Below, one piece after another: positions 16,892 to 28,354 of a stretch of DNA of 61,058 bases (position 1 is the first letter of the stretch; every line of letters begins with the position of its first letter). The notes under the pieces were generated by a model. The model ran no database searches, was not told the origin of the DNA, and worked only from the letters and a program-made list of their open reading frames with translations. A program made the position numbers and the translations under genes. The stretch covers positions 1 to 61,058 of the forward strand of contig JAJUHJ010000002.1 of NCBI GenBank assembly GCA_029279965.1, read 5' to 3'. The DNA is from Phyllobacteriaceae bacterium. GTDB taxonomy: Bacteria; Pseudomonadota; Alphaproteobacteria; Rhizobiales; Rhizobiaceae.

Positions 16892-19417
16892 ATGCCGGGG
16901 CTGGACCCGCATTTTCGCGGGGCTGTGGGGACTCAGGCCCCTAAAGCGATCGGGGGAGAGTTGGCCAGCAGTGCTCGTGCGGCTCTTGCCGTCCTGGCAG
17001 GGACGGTTTTTGCAGACCAGGCGCTCGCGCAACAGGCGCCAGGTCTTGGTGAGCGCGCCGGTGCTTCCATCGACCCGGTTGAAGTGATCCAGCTTGCCGT
17101 CTTCATTGGCGTCATGGGCGCCGCGTTGCTCTCGGCCCTTTGGCTTATCCGCGAGCGTGGCCGCACGGCAGCGCAGAACCAGCAGTTGAAAACCCGTGTG
17201 GCAGAACTTTCCGGTGCGGTGTCACGCTCCGAGGCGTTGCTCAACCTGAAGGATCAGCGCACCGTCGTCTGGACTGGTGAAGGACGGCCGGCGGTGATAG
17301 GCGATCTGCCCGCCGACAGCGGCGCGCCGCGCGAACGCGCTGCTTTCCTTGCGTTCGGCCGGTGGCTTCTGCCGCGATCAGCGGCGCAGCTGGACCGGGC
17401 CTGCACTGCCCTGCGGGATGAGGGCATCGGCTTCGATCTCGTCGTGGAAACGCAAAGAGGGATGGTCCTTGAAGTGCAGGGACGCAAGTCCGCCCTTCAT
17501 GTGGTTGTCCGCTTTGTCGCGTTATCGGCAATCCGGGCCGATCACGGGCGGTTGAAGCTGAAGCATCAGCGCCTTCGTGCCGATCACGACAATGTTCTTG
17601 CTCTTGTGGATGCGCTTGACCTGCCCTTCTGGCTGCGTGACGAGGACGGTCGTCTGAAATGGGTGAACGCGGCTTATGCGCGGGCGGTGGAAGCCGCCGA
17701 CGGCGAGGCGGCGGTGCGTGAGGAACGGGAGCTTTTGCCGACCGCTGCGCGCGCGACCGTTCAGCAGCACCATCTGCGGGAGCCGGTTTTCCGGGGCGCT
17801 CTCTCAACCGTCGTGAAAGGCGACCGGAATGTCTATGCCGTCGCAGATTATGCCGGGCGTGAAGGCAGTGCCGGCCTCGCGCTCGACACCACGGAAATGG
17901 AAGCGCTCAAGCGCGAGTACGAAAGCACCCTGCGAAGCCACTCCGACACCCTCGATCAGCTTACGACCGCGGTTGCCATTTTCGATGCCGATCAGAACCT
18001 GAAATTTCACAACCAGGCTTTTCAGAAGCTCTGGGATCTCGACGCAGCCTTCCTCGAAAGCGGGCCGGAGAATGCACTTCTTCTCGACCGTCTGCGCAGC
18101 GATGGGAAGCTGGCCGAACAGCCCGAATGGCGTCGCTGGAAGGAGGAACTTCTTTCGGCCTATCGCACGATAGAGCCGCAGGAGCACTGGTGGCACCTGC
18201 CGGACGGCCGCACCTTGCGCGTGGTGGCCAGTCCTCAGCCCAAGGGCGGCGTGACCTGGGTGTTCGAGAATCTGACCGAGAAGATCGATCTTGAAAGCCG
18301 CTATAATTCGATCGTGCAGGTTCAAAGCGAGACGCTTGACAGTCTGGCAGAGGGTGTCGCGGTCTTCGGCCCGGACGGACGCCTGCGGCTGTCCAATCCT
18401 GCCTTCCGCCGGCTTTGGGATATTCCTGAAGGACTTACGGATCCGGAAATCCACATTTCCGTGTTGAAGGCGGCGTGCGATGCGCGGGCGAAAATAAACC
18501 CATGGGGTGAGTTCGTTGCCGCCGTCACCGGCTTCGATGATGAACGGCGCGACAGTTCCGGCCGCACGGAGCTCATCAACGGCAACATCCTGCATTACGC
18601 GATCGTCCATCTTCCCAACGGCCAGGTAATGCTCACCTTCGTCGATGTGACCGACAGCGTGAATGTCGAGCGGGCGCTGAAAGAGAAGAACGAAGCGCTG
18701 GAAAAGGCCGACAAGCTGAAGAACGATTTCGTCCAGCATGTTTCCTATGAGTTGCGCTCGCCGCTGACCAACATCATCGGTTTTACCGAATTGCTGGCGC
18801 TGGAGACCACCGGGCCACTGACACAGCGCCAGCGCGAATATGTGGATCACATAGGGTCGTCTTCCTCGCTCCTGCTTACCGTCGTGAATGACATTCTGGA
18901 CCTTGCGACCGTGGACGCGGGCATTATGGAGCTGGAGATCGGCGAAGTCGCTATCCGGCCCACGGTCGAGGCTGCGGCCGATCTCGTTTCAGACCGGTTG
19001 CGCGAGAACGGCATCACCCTGAACGTGACCTCCGACGAGGCACCGCCGAGCTTTCATGCGGACGAGAACCGCGTGCGCCAGATCCTCTACAATCTGCTCA
19101 GCAACGCGGCCAATTACGCCCCAGAGGGCGGGCACATCAATCTTTCCGCCCGGCGCACAGGCGACGTGGTGGAGTTCTGCGTCCATGATGACGGTCCGGG
19201 CATGTCGCCGGAAGTGCTCGCTACGATCTTCAAGCGTTTCGAGCCGCGAAACAATGGCGGACGCCGACGCGGCGCCGGCCTCGGTCTTTCCATCGTGAAA
19301 AGCTTCGTCGAGCTTCACGGCGGTACGGTGGAGATCGATACCGGCCCCGGTCGTGGCACCGCCGTCACCTGCCGTTTCCCCCTCGCGCCGCGGGCCGTGC
19401 GCGCAGCGGCGGAATGA
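16892..19417 (+). CDS. divL: DivL-type cell-cycle histidine kinase with Tyr phospho-acceptor position
   Basis: 841-residue membrane-anchored PAS-containing kinase-like protein. A hydrophobic N-terminus and a helix near residues 68-88 (LAVFIGVMGAALLSALWLI) are followed by several PAS-like regions (two related segments around LDQLTTAVAIFD and LDSLAEGVAVFG), a dimerisation helix and an ATP-binding domain (NLLSNAANY, DDGPGM, GAGLGLSIVKSF). The H-box reads HVSYELRSPLTN: Tyr619 (codon TAT at 18746) replaces the usual His, the hallmark of DivL, which signals through DivK-CckA-CtrA rather than by ordinary phosphotransfer. ATG at 16892 has AGGAACAAGG upstream. Its stop overlaps the tsaE fusion start. 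Confidence 0.88.
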   Translation: MPGLDPHFRGAVGTQAPKAIGGELASSARAALAVLAGTVFADQALAQQAPGLGERAGASIDPVEVIQLAVFIGVMGAALLSALWLIRERGRTAAQNQQLKTRVAELSGAVSRSEALLNLKDQRTVVWTGEGRPAVIGDLPADSGAPRERAAFLAFGRWLLPRSAAQLDRACTALRDEGIGFDLVVETQRGMVLEVQGRKSALHVVVRFVALSAIRADHGRLKLKHQRLRADHDNVLALVDALDLPFWLRDEDGRLKWVNAAYARAVEAADGEAAVREERELLPTAARATVQQHHLREPVFRGALSTVVKGDRNVYAVADYAGREGSAGLALDTTEMEALKREYESTLRSHSDTLDQLTTAVAIFDADQNLKFHNQAFQKLWDLDAAFLESGPENALLLDRLRSDGKLAEQPEWRRWKEELLSAYRTIEPQEHWWHLPDGRTLRVVASPQPKGGVTWVFENLTEKIDLESRYNSIVQVQSETLDSLAEGVAVFGPDGRLRLSNPAFRRLWDIPEGLTDPEIHISVLKAACDARAKINPWGEFVAAVTGFDDERRDSSGRTELINGNILHYAIVHLPNGQVMLTFVDVTDSVNVERALKEKNEALEKADKLKNDFVQHVSYELRSPLTNIIGFTELLALETTGPLTQRQREYVDHIGSSSSLLLTVVNDILDLATVDAGIMELEIGEVAIRPTVEAAADLVSDRLRENGITLNVTSDEAPPSFHADENRVRQILYNLLSNAANYAPEGGHINLSARRTGDVVEFCVHDDGPGMSPEVLATIFKRFEPRNNGGRRRGAGLGLSIVKSFVELHGGTVEIDTGPGRGTAVTCRFPLAPRAVRAAAE

Positions 19418-20913
19418 TGCTTCGTATCAGGCGCCTTCTGCCCGACGAGCGCGCGACGGAGCGGCTCGGAGATGATCTTGCCGCCGCCCTGAAGCCAGGC
19501 GATCTCGTGGCGCTTCGTGGTGATCTCGGTGCAGGCAAGACGGCGCTCGCCCGCCAGATCATCCGCGCGATGGCCGACGATCCCGAACTGGAGGTGCCAA
19601 GTCCCACCTTCACGCTCGTGCAGAGCTATAGACTACGCATTCCGATCCATCATTTCGACCTGTACCGCCTCACCGGCCCGGACGAACTGGAGGAACTGGG
19701 GCTTTCCGAGGCTCTCGCCGAAGGGATTGTCATCGTAGAATGGCCGGAGCGGGCGCCAGACCTGTTCGACGCAGCGCTCTCTGTCCGCCTGCGCGAGCAT
19801 GGAGAAGGTCGCGAGGCGGAAATCCATGTGCCGCCCGGCGCCGAAGATCGGTTTTCCCGATCCTTCGAAATTCGTTCTTTCCTCGACGGGGCAGGCTATC
19901 GTCACGCGCGCCGCACCTACTTGTTGGGCGACGCATCGATCCGGGCATACGAAACCGTCCATCTGCCGGATGGAGCACGGTTTATCCTCATGGATGCGCC
20001 GGAAAGGCAGGATGAGCCGGTGGTGCGCGACGGTCTCCCCTATAGCCGGATCGCAAGGCTGGCGCAGTCGGTGACAGCCTTCGTCGCGGTGGCGAATGCT
20101 CTGCGCACGGAAGGCTTTTCGACCCCGCAAATCCACGCGCAGGATCTGGAGCGCGGCTTGCTCCTTTGCGAGCATATGGGCGATCAGCCCTTTCTGGAGC
20201 AAGGCACTCCCGTGCGCGAGCGCTATCTGGCGGCGGCTCGTCTGCTTGCACAGATGCACGAACGCGTCTGGCCAAGCAGCTTTCCTGTGGGTGAGGGGAT
20301 GGAGCACACACCGCCTGTCTACGACCACGCCGCGCTGGGCATCGAGACGGAGCTGCTGCTGGATTGGTATCTGCCGCACAGCAAGAACCGCACCGCAAGC
20401 GAGGAAGAGCGGCAGGAGTTCAGCCGGGTCTGGGCGGTTCTGTTTGACAGGATGGCTCGCGGCGAACAGACGCTCGTTCTGCGCGATTTCCATTCCGCCA
20501 ACATCATCTGGCGGCAAGAAAAGGCCGGCCTTGACCGGCTCGGTCTCATCGACGTCCAGGACGCTGTGTTCGGCTCGGCAGCCTATGACGTGGCGTCGCT
20601 TGCGCTCGACGCGCGGGTCGATATTTCTGAAGAGCTTGAACACGCCATCATAGATGCATATTGCGCGGCGCGCCGTTCATCCCATTTCCATCGCGCCTCC
20701 TTCCTCGAGGCGTACGCCATCGCTGCTGCCCAGCGCAACACGAAGCTGCTCGGCACATTCGTGCGCCTTGCCCGACGTGACGGGAAGCCAGACTATCTGC
20801 GTCACCTGCCGCGCGTCCGCTCCTATTTGGACAGGGCGCTCGCGCATCCGGTGCTGGCCGGCTTGGCGGCGTGTTACGGCCAGTACGGTTTGCTGGGGGA
20901 AAACGCAGAGTGA
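19414..20913 (+). CDS. tsaE: fusion: TsaE (t6A37 synthesis ATPase) and aminoglycoside phosphotransferase-type sugar kinase (AmgK-like)
   Basis: 499-residue two-domain protein. Residues about 1-150 are TsaE, with Walker [11 protein letters not shown] near residue 35 and the family signature [10 protein letters not shown]; TsaE is the ATPase of the complex making N6-threonylcarbamoyl-adenosine in tRNA. Residues about 160-499 are a phosphotransferase (APH) domain, with the catalytic loop [10 protein letters not shown] (D358, N363) and metal-binding IDVQDAVFG. The next gene is MurU-like, and AmgK (anomeric MurNAc/GlcNAc-1-kinase) is an APH-family protein usually encoded beside murU, so the second domain is probably AmgK. 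Overlaps divL by 4 bp and the next gene by 4 bp. Confidence 0.88.
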   Translation: MMLRIRRLLPDERATERLGDDLAAALKPGDLVALRGDLGAGKTALARQIIRAMADDPELEVPSPTFTLVQSYRLRIPIHHFDLYRLTGPDELEELGLSEALAEGIVIVEWPERAPDLFDAALSVRLREHGEGREAEIHVPPGAEDRFSRSFEIRSFLDGAGYRHARRTYLLGDASIRAYETVHLPDGARFILMDAPERQDEPVVRDGLPYSRIARLAQSVTAFVAVANALRTEGFSTPQIHAQDLERGLLLCEHMGDQPFLEQGTPVRERYLAAARLLAQMHERVWPSSFPVGEGMEHTPPVYDHAALGIETELLLDWYLPHSKNRTASEEERQEFSRVWAVLFDRMARGEQTLVLRDFHSANIIWRQEKAGLDRLGLIDVQDAVFGSAAYDVASLALDARVDISEELEHAIIDAYCAARRSSHFHRASFLEAYAIAAAQRNTKLLGTFVRLARRDGKPDYLRHLPRVRSYLDRALAHPVLAGLAACYGQYGLLGENAE

Positions 20914-21638
20914 TAGCAGGCATATCGGACACAGCGATGGTGCTGGCCGCCGGGCTTGGTCTTCGCATGCGCCCATTGACGAAAACCCGGCCAAAGCCGC
21001 TCGTTCCGGTTGCCGGCAGGCCGCTCATAGATTGGGGGCTCGACGCGCTGGAGGAAGCTGGGATCGCTAAAGCCGTCGTCAATGTTCATTATCTGCCCGA
21101 TATGATGACGGCTCATCTCGCCCGGCGCGATGCTCCGCATATCATCCTCTCCGACGAACGGGCTTTGCTGCTCGATTCGGGCGGCGCGCTCGTGAAGGCG
21201 TTGCCGCATTTCGGTGGAAAACCTTTCCTCCTCCTCAACGCTGACACGTTTTGGGTCGATCGCTCCGAGTCCAATATCGTTCGGCTCGCCCTTGCATGGG
21301 ATCCGCATGCTATGGATATACTCGTCCTGCTTGCGGAGCCTGGGGCGGCAACAGGGCACACGGGGAGGCTCGATTTTATCATGGACGCGGATGGTCGGCT
21401 GAAGCGGGCGGGCGAAAGCTCGGACGGTTTCGTCTATGCAGGAGCTGCTATTCTGCATCCGCGCCTTCTTGAAGGGATGGCGGCCGAGCCGCACTCCCTG
21501 AACCTTCACTTCGACCGCGCCATTGCGGCGGGACGTATGTTCGGCCTGGCCCTTCAGGGGCATTGGATCACCGTCGGCACACCGGGAGCGATCGCCCCTG
21601 CCGAAGAGGTCCTGCGGCGGCTCGGCGCCATATCGTGA
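20910..21638 (+). CDS. murU: nucleotidyltransferase, MurU-like (N-acetylmuramate-1-phosphate uridylyltransferase)
   Basis: 242-residue sugar-phosphate nucleotidyltransferase. The N-terminal signature [22 protein letters not shown] binds NTP and Mg; the conserved [11 protein letters not shown] carries the metal-binding Asp. Start is GTG at 20910, overlapping the TsaE-kinase stop (GTGA) with GGGGGA upstream; the next ATG would remove the beginning of the signature. In AmgK-MurU peptidoglycan recycling this enzyme converts MurNAc-1-phosphate to UDP-MurNAc, bypassing MurA-dependent synthesis. Pairing with the upstream kinase domain supports this, but other NDP-sugar products cannot be excluded. 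Confidence 0.8.
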   Translation: MIAGISDTAMVLAAGLGLRMRPLTKTRPKPLVPVAGRPLIDWGLDALEEAGIAKAVVNVHYLPDMMTAHLARRDAPHIILSDERALLLDSGGALVKALPHFGGKPFLLLNADTFWVDRSESNIVRLALAWDPHAMDILVLLAEPGAATGHTGRLDFIMDADGRLKRAGESSDGFVYAGAAILHPRLLEGMAAEPHSLNLHFDRAIAAGRMFGLALQGHWITVGTPGAIAPAEEVLRRLGAIS

Positions 21639-24600
21639 CGGAAATGCGCCCCGCCCCGCGCGTCCTTTCCATTCCGCCCGGCGTGGACTTCCTGCGCGTC
21701 CTAGCCGATGCGTTGCTGGAGGGACGGCTGGTGCCGGGATTTCGCTTTGATGGTGATCCGCTGGCACTCGCCGATGTGACCATTTACCTTCCCACCCGCC
21801 GCGCCGCGCGCGAACTGCGCGGTGTTCTCTTGGACAAGCTGGGCGGCTCCTCCGCGATTCTTCCCGTGATCCGCCCGTTGGGCGAATTCGAGGCAGAACT
21901 TGCCGATCTTGAGGCGGAAGGCGGGGCGGCAGCCTTGGATCATGCGCCGCCGATCCGTAAGCTCGACCGCATCCTGATGCTCGCGCCCTTCGTGCAGGCG
22001 TGGAAATCGCGTGTGCCCGCGCATGTCGCCGCCCGCTTCGATGAGGGGGTGGTGGTGCCTGCATCGCTGAGCGACAGCCTTTGGCTTGCCCGCGACCTTG
22101 CCGCTCTCATGGATGAGATCGAGACCGAAGAGGCTCATTGGTCCAGGCTCGCCGGCCTTGTGCCGGAAGACCTTGCCGGCTGGTGGCAGGTGACGCTCGA
22201 TTTTCTTGGCATCGTCACCAATTCCTGGCCGAACGTGCTTTACGAACTCGGGCGCTCCAACCCGGCCGCGCATCGCAACGCCATGTTGGCTGCGGAAGCG
22301 GCAAAGCTGGTCAGAAATCCGCCGTGCGGGCCCGTCATCGCCGCAGGCTCGACAGGTTCGGTGCCTGCCACCGCCCGGCTCCTTGGCACCATCGCACGGC
22401 TGGACAACGGCGCTGTCGTGCTGCCGGGCCTGGATCGGGAGCTTGACGACGCCTCCTGGCACGCGATCGGCGTCAGTGACGAACCGGCAACCTGCGGACA
22501 TCCGCAGGCCGGTTTGAAGAAGCTGATGATCACGATGGGTGTGGCGCGGGAAGATGTAACGGAGCTTGAAACGCCTCCGAAGAAGCTTTCCGCCCGCCGA
22601 CGGATGGTCAGCGAGGCACTGCGGCCGGCGGAGACGACGGATCTCTGGGCAGCAAACAGACCTGTTCTGGGCCATATGCTGGCTGAGGGCGCGCTTGATG
22701 CGGTGCATTTGATAGAGGCCTCGAATGAGCGCGAGGAGGCGGCGGCCATCGCGGTCGCCTTGCGTCATGCCATCGCGCGCGAAGGTCATACCGCTGCTCT
22801 CGTCACACCGGACCGGACGCTTGCACGCCGGGTCGCCTCGGAATTGCGCCGGTTCGGGATCCAGGCAGACGATTCCGGCGGCAGCCTGCTTGCGGACAGC
22901 GTGCCTGCCTCGCTCCTCAACCTCATGCTGGAGGCGGTTTGCCGGCCCGATGAGCCCGTGGTGATCGTTGGCCTTTTAAAGCACCCGCTGTTGCGGCTGG
23001 GCTTGCCGCGAGAGCTGGTGCGATCGGCGACGGAACTGATTGAACTCGTCGCGCTGCGCGGTGGCACGGGCCGTCCCGATATCGCCACGCTTGCAACGCT
23101 CTTTGATGAAAGGCTCGCCGCAATCGGGCGGTCGGAGCGCCGGCCCTTCTGGCTGCGCCGGTTTACGAGCCGCGCCGTTAACGAGGCGCGTGCAATGCTG
23201 AACGCGCTCGAACAGGCGATCCTGCCATTAAAGGCATTGCGGAATTCGGGTGCGGTTTCCTTGCGGGATCTTGCGCGTGCCTCGACCGAGGCGGTGGAAA
23301 AGCTCGCGCGCAATGACGAAGGAACGCTGACCGGGTTATATGCCGGGGAGGCGGGCGAGGCATTGGCGGGCTTTCTGCGTGAGTTGGTGGAAAGCCAAGC
23401 CGAACTTGCCGTACCAATTCGGGAATGGCCGGATGTTTTTGCCGCGCTGATCGCGGGTGAAATCGTGAAGCCGGCGATGGGAGCGGATCAGCGCGTTGCC
23501 ATCTGGGGCACGCTGGAAGCACGCCTGCAGCGGGTAGACACGCTGGTGCTGGGCGGGCTCAACGAGGGGAGCTGGCCGCAGATTCCGGCCTCTGATCGTT
23601 TCATGTCCCGCCTCATGAAGAGCGAACTGGAACTGGAGCCTCCAGAGCGGCGTATCGGCCTTGCCGCACATGATTTCATGATGGCGCTCGGCGCGCCCGA
23701 AATCGTGCTTGCCCGCTCGGCACGAGTGGAAGGGGCGCCTGCCGTTGCTTCGCGTTGGCTCCAGCGTCTGGCGGCCTATGCCGGTCCGGAGGAGCTTGAC
23801 CGGATGCGCGAACGCGGGGCACGGTTCATTGCCTGGGCGCATCATCTGGAAACGTATCCCGACGTCGATTTCGCGACGCGGCCCTCTCCGAGGCCGCCGC
23901 TGGAGGCGCGGCCACGGCGCTATTCGGTGACGGAAATCGAAACCCTCCGGCGTGATCCCTATGCGCTTTATGCGAGACGGATTCTGGGCCTGTCGCCGCT
24001 TGATCCGCTTATACGCGATCCTGGCGCGGCGGAGCGGGGCACCCTCTTTCACGACATCCTGCAGGCGTTCATTCAGTCGGGCAGCGATCCTTCATCCGAC
24101 GAGGCGCTGGACCGGCTCCTGGATGCAGGACGCTCGCTTTTTGCCGAAGCAGGCTTACCCGCCGATGTCCAGGCCGTGTGGTGGCCACGCTTTGAGCGTA
24201 CGGCCCACGGCATCATTGCATGGGAACGCGGGCGGGCCGAAGGAATCATTTCCCGTCACGCCGAGATTCGCGCGGGCGCGATCGAGGTCGGCTCGACAGG
24301 AAATCATCTTTCCGGCCGTGCCGACCGCATCGATATACGCGCCGACGGGAGCGCCGACATTATCGATTACAAGACCGGGTATCAGCCTTCCAAGGTGCAG
24401 GCGCACCGGCTGCTTGCGCCGCAACTCGCGCTGGAAGCGGCACTGCTCGCCCGCGGCGCCTTTCCGGAGTTGGGCAGGCGCAGGGTGGAAGAACTGTGCT
24501 ACGTTCGGCTCAGGGCCAATGGTGCTGTCGAGCCCGAGTCGATCCTGACGATCAAGGGCAGCGAAAAGTCGGCTCCGCAGCTCGCTGAGGAAGCCTGGGA

Positions 24601-24763
24601 GAGGCTGGAAAAGCTTCTCTCCCACTACGGCAATCCGCACACCGGATATCTTTCCCGCGCACTGCCCTTCAAGGAGGGCGATACGGAAGGCGATTACGAC
24701 CATCTGGCGCGCGTGCTTGAATGGTCGGCCGGAGGCGATTCCGGCGGGGAGGCGGCGGAGTGA
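21635..24763 (+). CDS. addB: AddB, double-strand-break repair helicase-nuclease subunit
   Basis: 1042-residue subunit of the alphaproteobacterial AddAB enzyme, which processes DNA ends for RecA loading and recognises Chi-like sites. The C-terminal RecB-family nuclease is intact: [22 protein letters not shown] and [10 protein letters not shown] hold the catalytic acidic residues and Lys. The N-terminus ([19 protein letters not shown]) lacks the Walker A found in Bacillus AddB, and no C-x2-C-x5-C cluster is visible near the nuclease, as usual in this class. Start GTG at 21635 overlaps the murU stop; ATG at 21644 is an alternative. Coupled to addA. Confidence 0.93.
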   Translation: MTEMRPAPRVLSIPPGVDFLRVLADALLEGRLVPGFRFDGDPLALADVTIYLPTRRAARELRGVLLDKLGGSSAILPVIRPLGEFEAELADLEAEGGAAALDHAPPIRKLDRILMLAPFVQAWKSRVPAHVAARFDEGVVVPASLSDSLWLARDLAALMDEIETEEAHWSRLAGLVPEDLAGWWQVTLDFLGIVTNSWPNVLYELGRSNPAAHRNAMLAAEAAKLVRNPPCGPVIAAGSTGSVPATARLLGTIARLDNGAVVLPGLDRELDDASWHAIGVSDEPATCGHPQAGLKKLMITMGVAREDVTELETPPKKLSARRRMVSEALRPAETTDLWAANRPVLGHMLAEGALDAVHLIEASNEREEAAAIAVALRHAIAREGHTAALVTPDRTLARRVASELRRFGIQADDSGGSLLADSVPASLLNLMLEAVCRPDEPVVIVGLLKHPLLRLGLPRELVRSATELIELVALRGGTGRPDIATLATLFDERLAAIGRSERRPFWLRRFTSRAVNEARAMLNALEQAILPLKALRNSGAVSLRDLARASTEAVEKLARNDEGTLTGLYAGEAGEALAGFLRELVESQAELAVPIREWPDVFAALIAGEIVKPAMGADQRVAIWGTLEARLQRVDTLVLGGLNEGSWPQIPASDRFMSRLMKSELELEPPERRIGLAAHDFMMALGAPEIVLARSARVEGAPAVASRWLQRLAAYAGPEELDRMRERGARFIAWAHHLETYPDVDFATRPSPRPPLEARPRRYSVTEIETLRRDPYALYARRILGLSPLDPLIRDPGAAERGTLFHDILQAFIQSGSDPSSDEALDRLLDAGRSLFAEAGLPADVQAVWWPRFERTAHGIIAWERGRAEGIISRHAEIRAGAIEVGSTGNHLSGRADRIDIRADGSADIIDYKTGYQPSKVQAHRLLAPQLALEAALLARGAFPELGRRRVEELCYVRLRANGAVEPESILTIKGSEKSAPQLAEEAWERLEKLLSHYGNPHTGYLSRALPFKEGDTEGDYDHLARVLEWSAGGDSGGEAAE

Positions 24764-27700
24764 AGGAAGCGTTTCACATTCCTGCCGACACCCTCGAGAG
24801 CCAGGCGCGGGCATCCGATCCCGCTCTTTCGGCATGGGTTTCCGCCAATGCGGGATCCGGCAAAACCCATGTGCTGGCCCAACGCGTCATTCGGCTGCTG
24901 CTCAAGGGCACGGATCCCTCCAAGATCCTCTGCCTCACCTATACCCGCGCCGCGGCGGCGAATATGGCGAACCGCGTTTTCCAGACACTCGCGGGCTGGA
25001 GCCTCCTGCCCGATGAAAAGCTGGCCGATGCGGTGTCAACGCTCGAGGGCCGCAAGCCGGGGCCGGAAAAGCTGCGTCGTGCGCGCCGGCTTTTCGCGCG
25101 CGCGCTGGAAACACCCGGCGGGCTGAAAATTCAGACCATTCACGCGTTCTGCGAGTCGATCCTGCATCAGTTCCCGCTGGAAGCGAACATTGCCGGCCAT
25201 TTCGAGCTGCTCGACACGCAGATGGAGGAAGCTCTGTTCGCCGAGGCAAGACGCGACCTCTTGACGAGCATCGCCGCCGAATGCGACGGGCCGTTGGCGG
25301 AAGCGTTTGCCCAGGTGCTGGAGCGCGGTGGCGAGAGCGGCCTTCAAGCCCTGTTGACGGAGATCGTTGGGAAGCGCGACAGCCTGCATCGTTTTATCGA
25401 CGTGCTGGCGGATGAGGAACAGGGGCGATACGCGGCGCTTCTTGCCGAGTTTGGCTTTGCATCAGGCGAGTCAGCGGAGACGATCGCCAATTCGGCCTGG
25501 CCGCTCCCCGGCTTCGGGCGGGAGGAATTTTCCGATTTCGTTGCGGCCGCACAGGATACCGATGCCAGATCCGTCCTGAAGCAGCTGGTGCCTGCTGCCG
25601 CGGAAGCGTTTGGCGAGGCCGATCCGGTGGACCGTCTTCTGCTTCTGGCCAAGGGCTTCTTGAAGAAAGACGGCGACTGCTATGGCGAGAACACCTTCAA
25701 GGCGGCGCTGAGGGCTCGCTTGCCCGGCATTTACGAGCGCTACCTGAAAGCAGCCGAAGCGTTGAAAGAAGCATGCGATCGCCTGGCGCTTTTTCGCATG
25801 CTGGAAGCAACAAGCGCCGCTCTCACCATCGCCGATGCGCTGATTGCCCGTTACGAACGGCTGAAGCGCGCACGCGGCTTTCTGGATTTCAATGACCTCA
25901 TTGTGCGGACGGTCCGGCTCCTGGCGCGCGATGATGTGGGACCCTGGGTGCAGTACAAGCTCGACCGGGGCATCGATCACGTACTCATCGATGAAGCCCA
26001 GGACACCAGCCCCGAACAGTGGCGCATCGTCCAGCTTCTGACGGAGGAGTTCTTCGCCGGCCAGGGCGCCCGGGACAACGTCCTGCGCACCATCTTCGCC
26101 GTGGGAGACGAAAAGCAGTCGATCTATTCCTTCCAGGGCGCGGAACCAGCTGCTTTTGCCGAAAGCGGTGCGACATTCGCGCGGCGCGTGCCGGAGGCGG
26201 GTGGCCGTTTCGAGAAGGTGCGCCTGCTGCGCTCGTTCCGGTCCACCGACGATGTGTTGCGCGCAGTCGATCTCGTCTTCGCGCAGGAAGAGGCACGCCG
26301 CGGCCTCACGCGCGACGAGGAGGCGGTGGAACACCGCGCCATCCGCATGAACGCTCCCGGCTATGTGGAGGTCTGGTCGCCATTGCGCCCGGATGTGGTT
26401 GAGGAGCCGGACGACTGGACCGAACCCGTCGACCACACCTCCGCCCCCGCAGCGAGGCTGGCGGAGCTGATTGCCGGAAAGATCGAGGCATGGCTGAAGG
26501 ACGGTGAAGTTCTGGAAGGCAGGAAAAAGCGGCTGCGGCCGGGCGACATTATGGTGCTCGTGCGCAAACGCGACCGGTTCGTCCATGCGCTCTCGCGCAG
26601 CCTGAAGAACCGGCATATCTCCGTTGCGGGCGCGGACAGGTTACGCCTGACGGCGCACATCGCCATTAAGGATCTCACGGCGCTCGGCCGTTTCCTCCTT
26701 CAGCCGCATGACGACCTTTCGCTCGCGGCGGTTCTGAAAAGCCCGCTTTTCGGACTCGATGAGGAAGGGCTGTTCCACCTCGCCGCGCCGCGCGCGGACG
26801 GAACTTCGCTTTTTGCCGCGCTGCGTGCGAAAGCCGAGACGGATCAGGCATTGGCGGCAATTGTCAAGACGCTTCAGGAGTGGCGAACGGATGCGGCCTT
26901 CAAGCCCGTCTTCGAGTTCTACGCCGGGGTGCTGGCCGGCTCGCCGGAGCGTGCGGGCGGGCGAGGGCTCTTTGTCGCGCGGTTGGGCCAGGAAGCAAAC
27001 GACATTCTGGACGAGTTCCTCTCGTTCTGCCTGACGGCGGAGAGGACCGGGCTGGTGGGCCTCGAGGCGGTGCTGGCCACGCTCGAAGGGGCCGCACCGG
27101 AAATCAAGCGCGAGATGGATCAGGCGCGCAACGAAATCCGCATCATGACCGTGCATGCCGCCAAGGGTTTGGAAGCGCCGGTGGTGTTTCTGGTGGATCC
27201 GGGCAGCGCACCGGTGAGCAACAGCCATATGCCGGGCCTGATACCCTTTCCGGTAAAGCGCGCAGGGCCTGCGCTGACGGGCTATCTTTGGCGGCAGGGC
27301 AAAGATCTGTCCAATTCGCTCGTACGCCGCCTTGAGGCGGAAGTGCGGGAGAAGGGAGAGGAAGAGTACCGCCGTCTGCTCTATGTCGGGATGACACGTG
27401 CGGAGGATCGGCTGATCGTCTGCGGTTACCATGGCGCGCGTCCCGCGCCTGTCACCTGGCACACAATGGTGCGCGAAGCGTTTGTCGGCGTCGCCGGTAC
27501 GCAGGAGCACGAGGACCCCCGCGACTGTGCTCCAGTGCTGCGCTTCCGCGTGACGCCTTCCGGCGTGCCGCCGGAAATCGAGCAAACGGAGCCGGACCAT
27601 AGGGAGTTTGTGCTGCCGCCGGAGTTTGCCCAGCCTTTGCCGGCGCCACCCGCCTTGCCGCGCCCCCTGTCGCCTTCGGGGGCTGCGGCCCTCATCGATG

Positions 27701-28281
27701 GTGGTTACGAGACGGCGGCGTCAAAACGTTCGCCCGTTCTGGATACCCTGACGCCCGGCCATGCGCTCGAACGGGGAAATGCCGTCCACCGCCTGCTGCA
27801 GGTCCTGCCGGACGTACCGGTTGCGGAGCGTGCGGCCGCCGCGCGCCGCTATCTTGACCGAGTCGGCGCTGCCTGGCCGCGGACGGAGGTGGAAAACGCG
27901 TTCGGTTCCGTGATGGCGGTTCTGGAAGATTCTCGCTTTGCACCGCTCTTTGCTCCGGCCTCACGCGCAGAAGTCGCGGTGGCCGGAGAACTCATGGTCG
28001 GCGGCCGTCGGCGAGCCGTCTCCGGTAAAGTCGATCGCCTAGCCGTCGCCGACGATGCGGTGCTGATCGTCGACTACAAGACCAACCGCCCCGCGCCCGA
28101 GTGTCTGGCCGATACGCCACAATCCTATATCGCCCAGCTTGCGCTCTACGCGGAACTGCTCAAGCCGCTCTATCCCGGGAAGACGATTTCGGCCGCGCTC
28201 CTCTTCACGGACGTTCCGCGGCTTGTGCCCTTGCCTGAAGAGTCGATGGCTGCTTCCCTTGCCCGACTCACGAGAGCGTGA
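24760..28281 (+). CDS. addA: AddA, double-strand-break repair helicase-nuclease subunit
   Basis: 1173-residue UvrD/Rep-type 3'-5' helicase with a C-terminal nuclease. Walker [11 protein letters not shown] is near residue 27; further helicase motifs are [13 protein letters not shown] (II), [17 protein letters not shown] (III), [11 protein letters not shown] (IV), [18 protein letters not shown] (V) and [13 protein letters not shown] (VI). The nuclease motif [10 protein letters not shown] lies near the C-terminus. GTG start overlaps the addB stop (GTGA), with GGGGAGG upstream. Forms the AddAB complex with the preceding product; the gene ends 73 bp before trxA. Confidence 0.95.
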   Translation: MKEAFHIPADTLESQARASDPALSAWVSANAGSGKTHVLAQRVIRLLLKGTDPSKILCLTYTRAAAANMANRVFQTLAGWSLLPDEKLADAVSTLEGRKPGPEKLRRARRLFARALETPGGLKIQTIHAFCESILHQFPLEANIAGHFELLDTQMEEALFAEARRDLLTSIAAECDGPLAEAFAQVLERGGESGLQALLTEIVGKRDSLHRFIDVLADEEQGRYAALLAEFGFASGESAETIANSAWPLPGFGREEFSDFVAAAQDTDARSVLKQLVPAAAEAFGEADPVDRLLLLAKGFLKKDGDCYGENTFKAALRARLPGIYERYLKAAEALKEACDRLALFRMLEATSAALTIADALIARYERLKRARGFLDFNDLIVRTVRLLARDDVGPWVQYKLDRGIDHVLIDEAQDTSPEQWRIVQLLTEEFFAGQGARDNVLRTIFAVGDEKQSIYSFQGAEPAAFAESGATFARRVPEAGGRFEKVRLLRSFRSTDDVLRAVDLVFAQEEARRGLTRDEEAVEHRAIRMNAPGYVEVWSPLRPDVVEEPDDWTEPVDHTSAPAARLAELIAGKIEAWLKDGEVLEGRKKRLRPGDIMVLVRKRDRFVHALSRSLKNRHISVAGADRLRLTAHIAIKDLTALGRFLLQPHDDLSLAAVLKSPLFGLDEEGLFHLAAPRADGTSLFAALRAKAETDQALAAIVKTLQEWRTDAAFKPVFEFYAGVLAGSPERAGGRGLFVARLGQEANDILDEFLSFCLTAERTGLVGLEAVLATLEGAAPEIKREMDQARNEIRIMTVHAAKGLEAPVVFLVDPGSAPVSNSHMPGLIPFPVKRAGPALTGYLWRQGKDLSNSLVRRLEAEVREKGEEEYRRLLYVGMTRAEDRLIVCGYHGARPAPVTWHTMVREAFVGVAGTQEHEDPRDCAPVLRFRVTPSGVPPEIEQTEPDHREFVLPPEFAQPLPAPPALPRPLSPSGAAALIDGGYETAASKRSPVLDTLTPGHALERGNAVHRLLQVLPDVPVAERAAAARRYLDRVGAAWPRTEVENAFGSVMAVLEDSRFAPLFAPASRAEVAVAGELMVGGRRRAVSGKVDRLAVADDAVLIVDYKTNRPAPECLADTPQSYIAQLALYAELLKPLYPGKTISAALLFTDVPRLVPLPEESMAASLARLTRA

Positions 28282-28354
28282 CAAAAGACTGCTTGAAGTC
28301 GCGCTGGTCGGCTCCCACATGGCAGACGACCCTTTCGAGATCGAGGAGAGGCTG

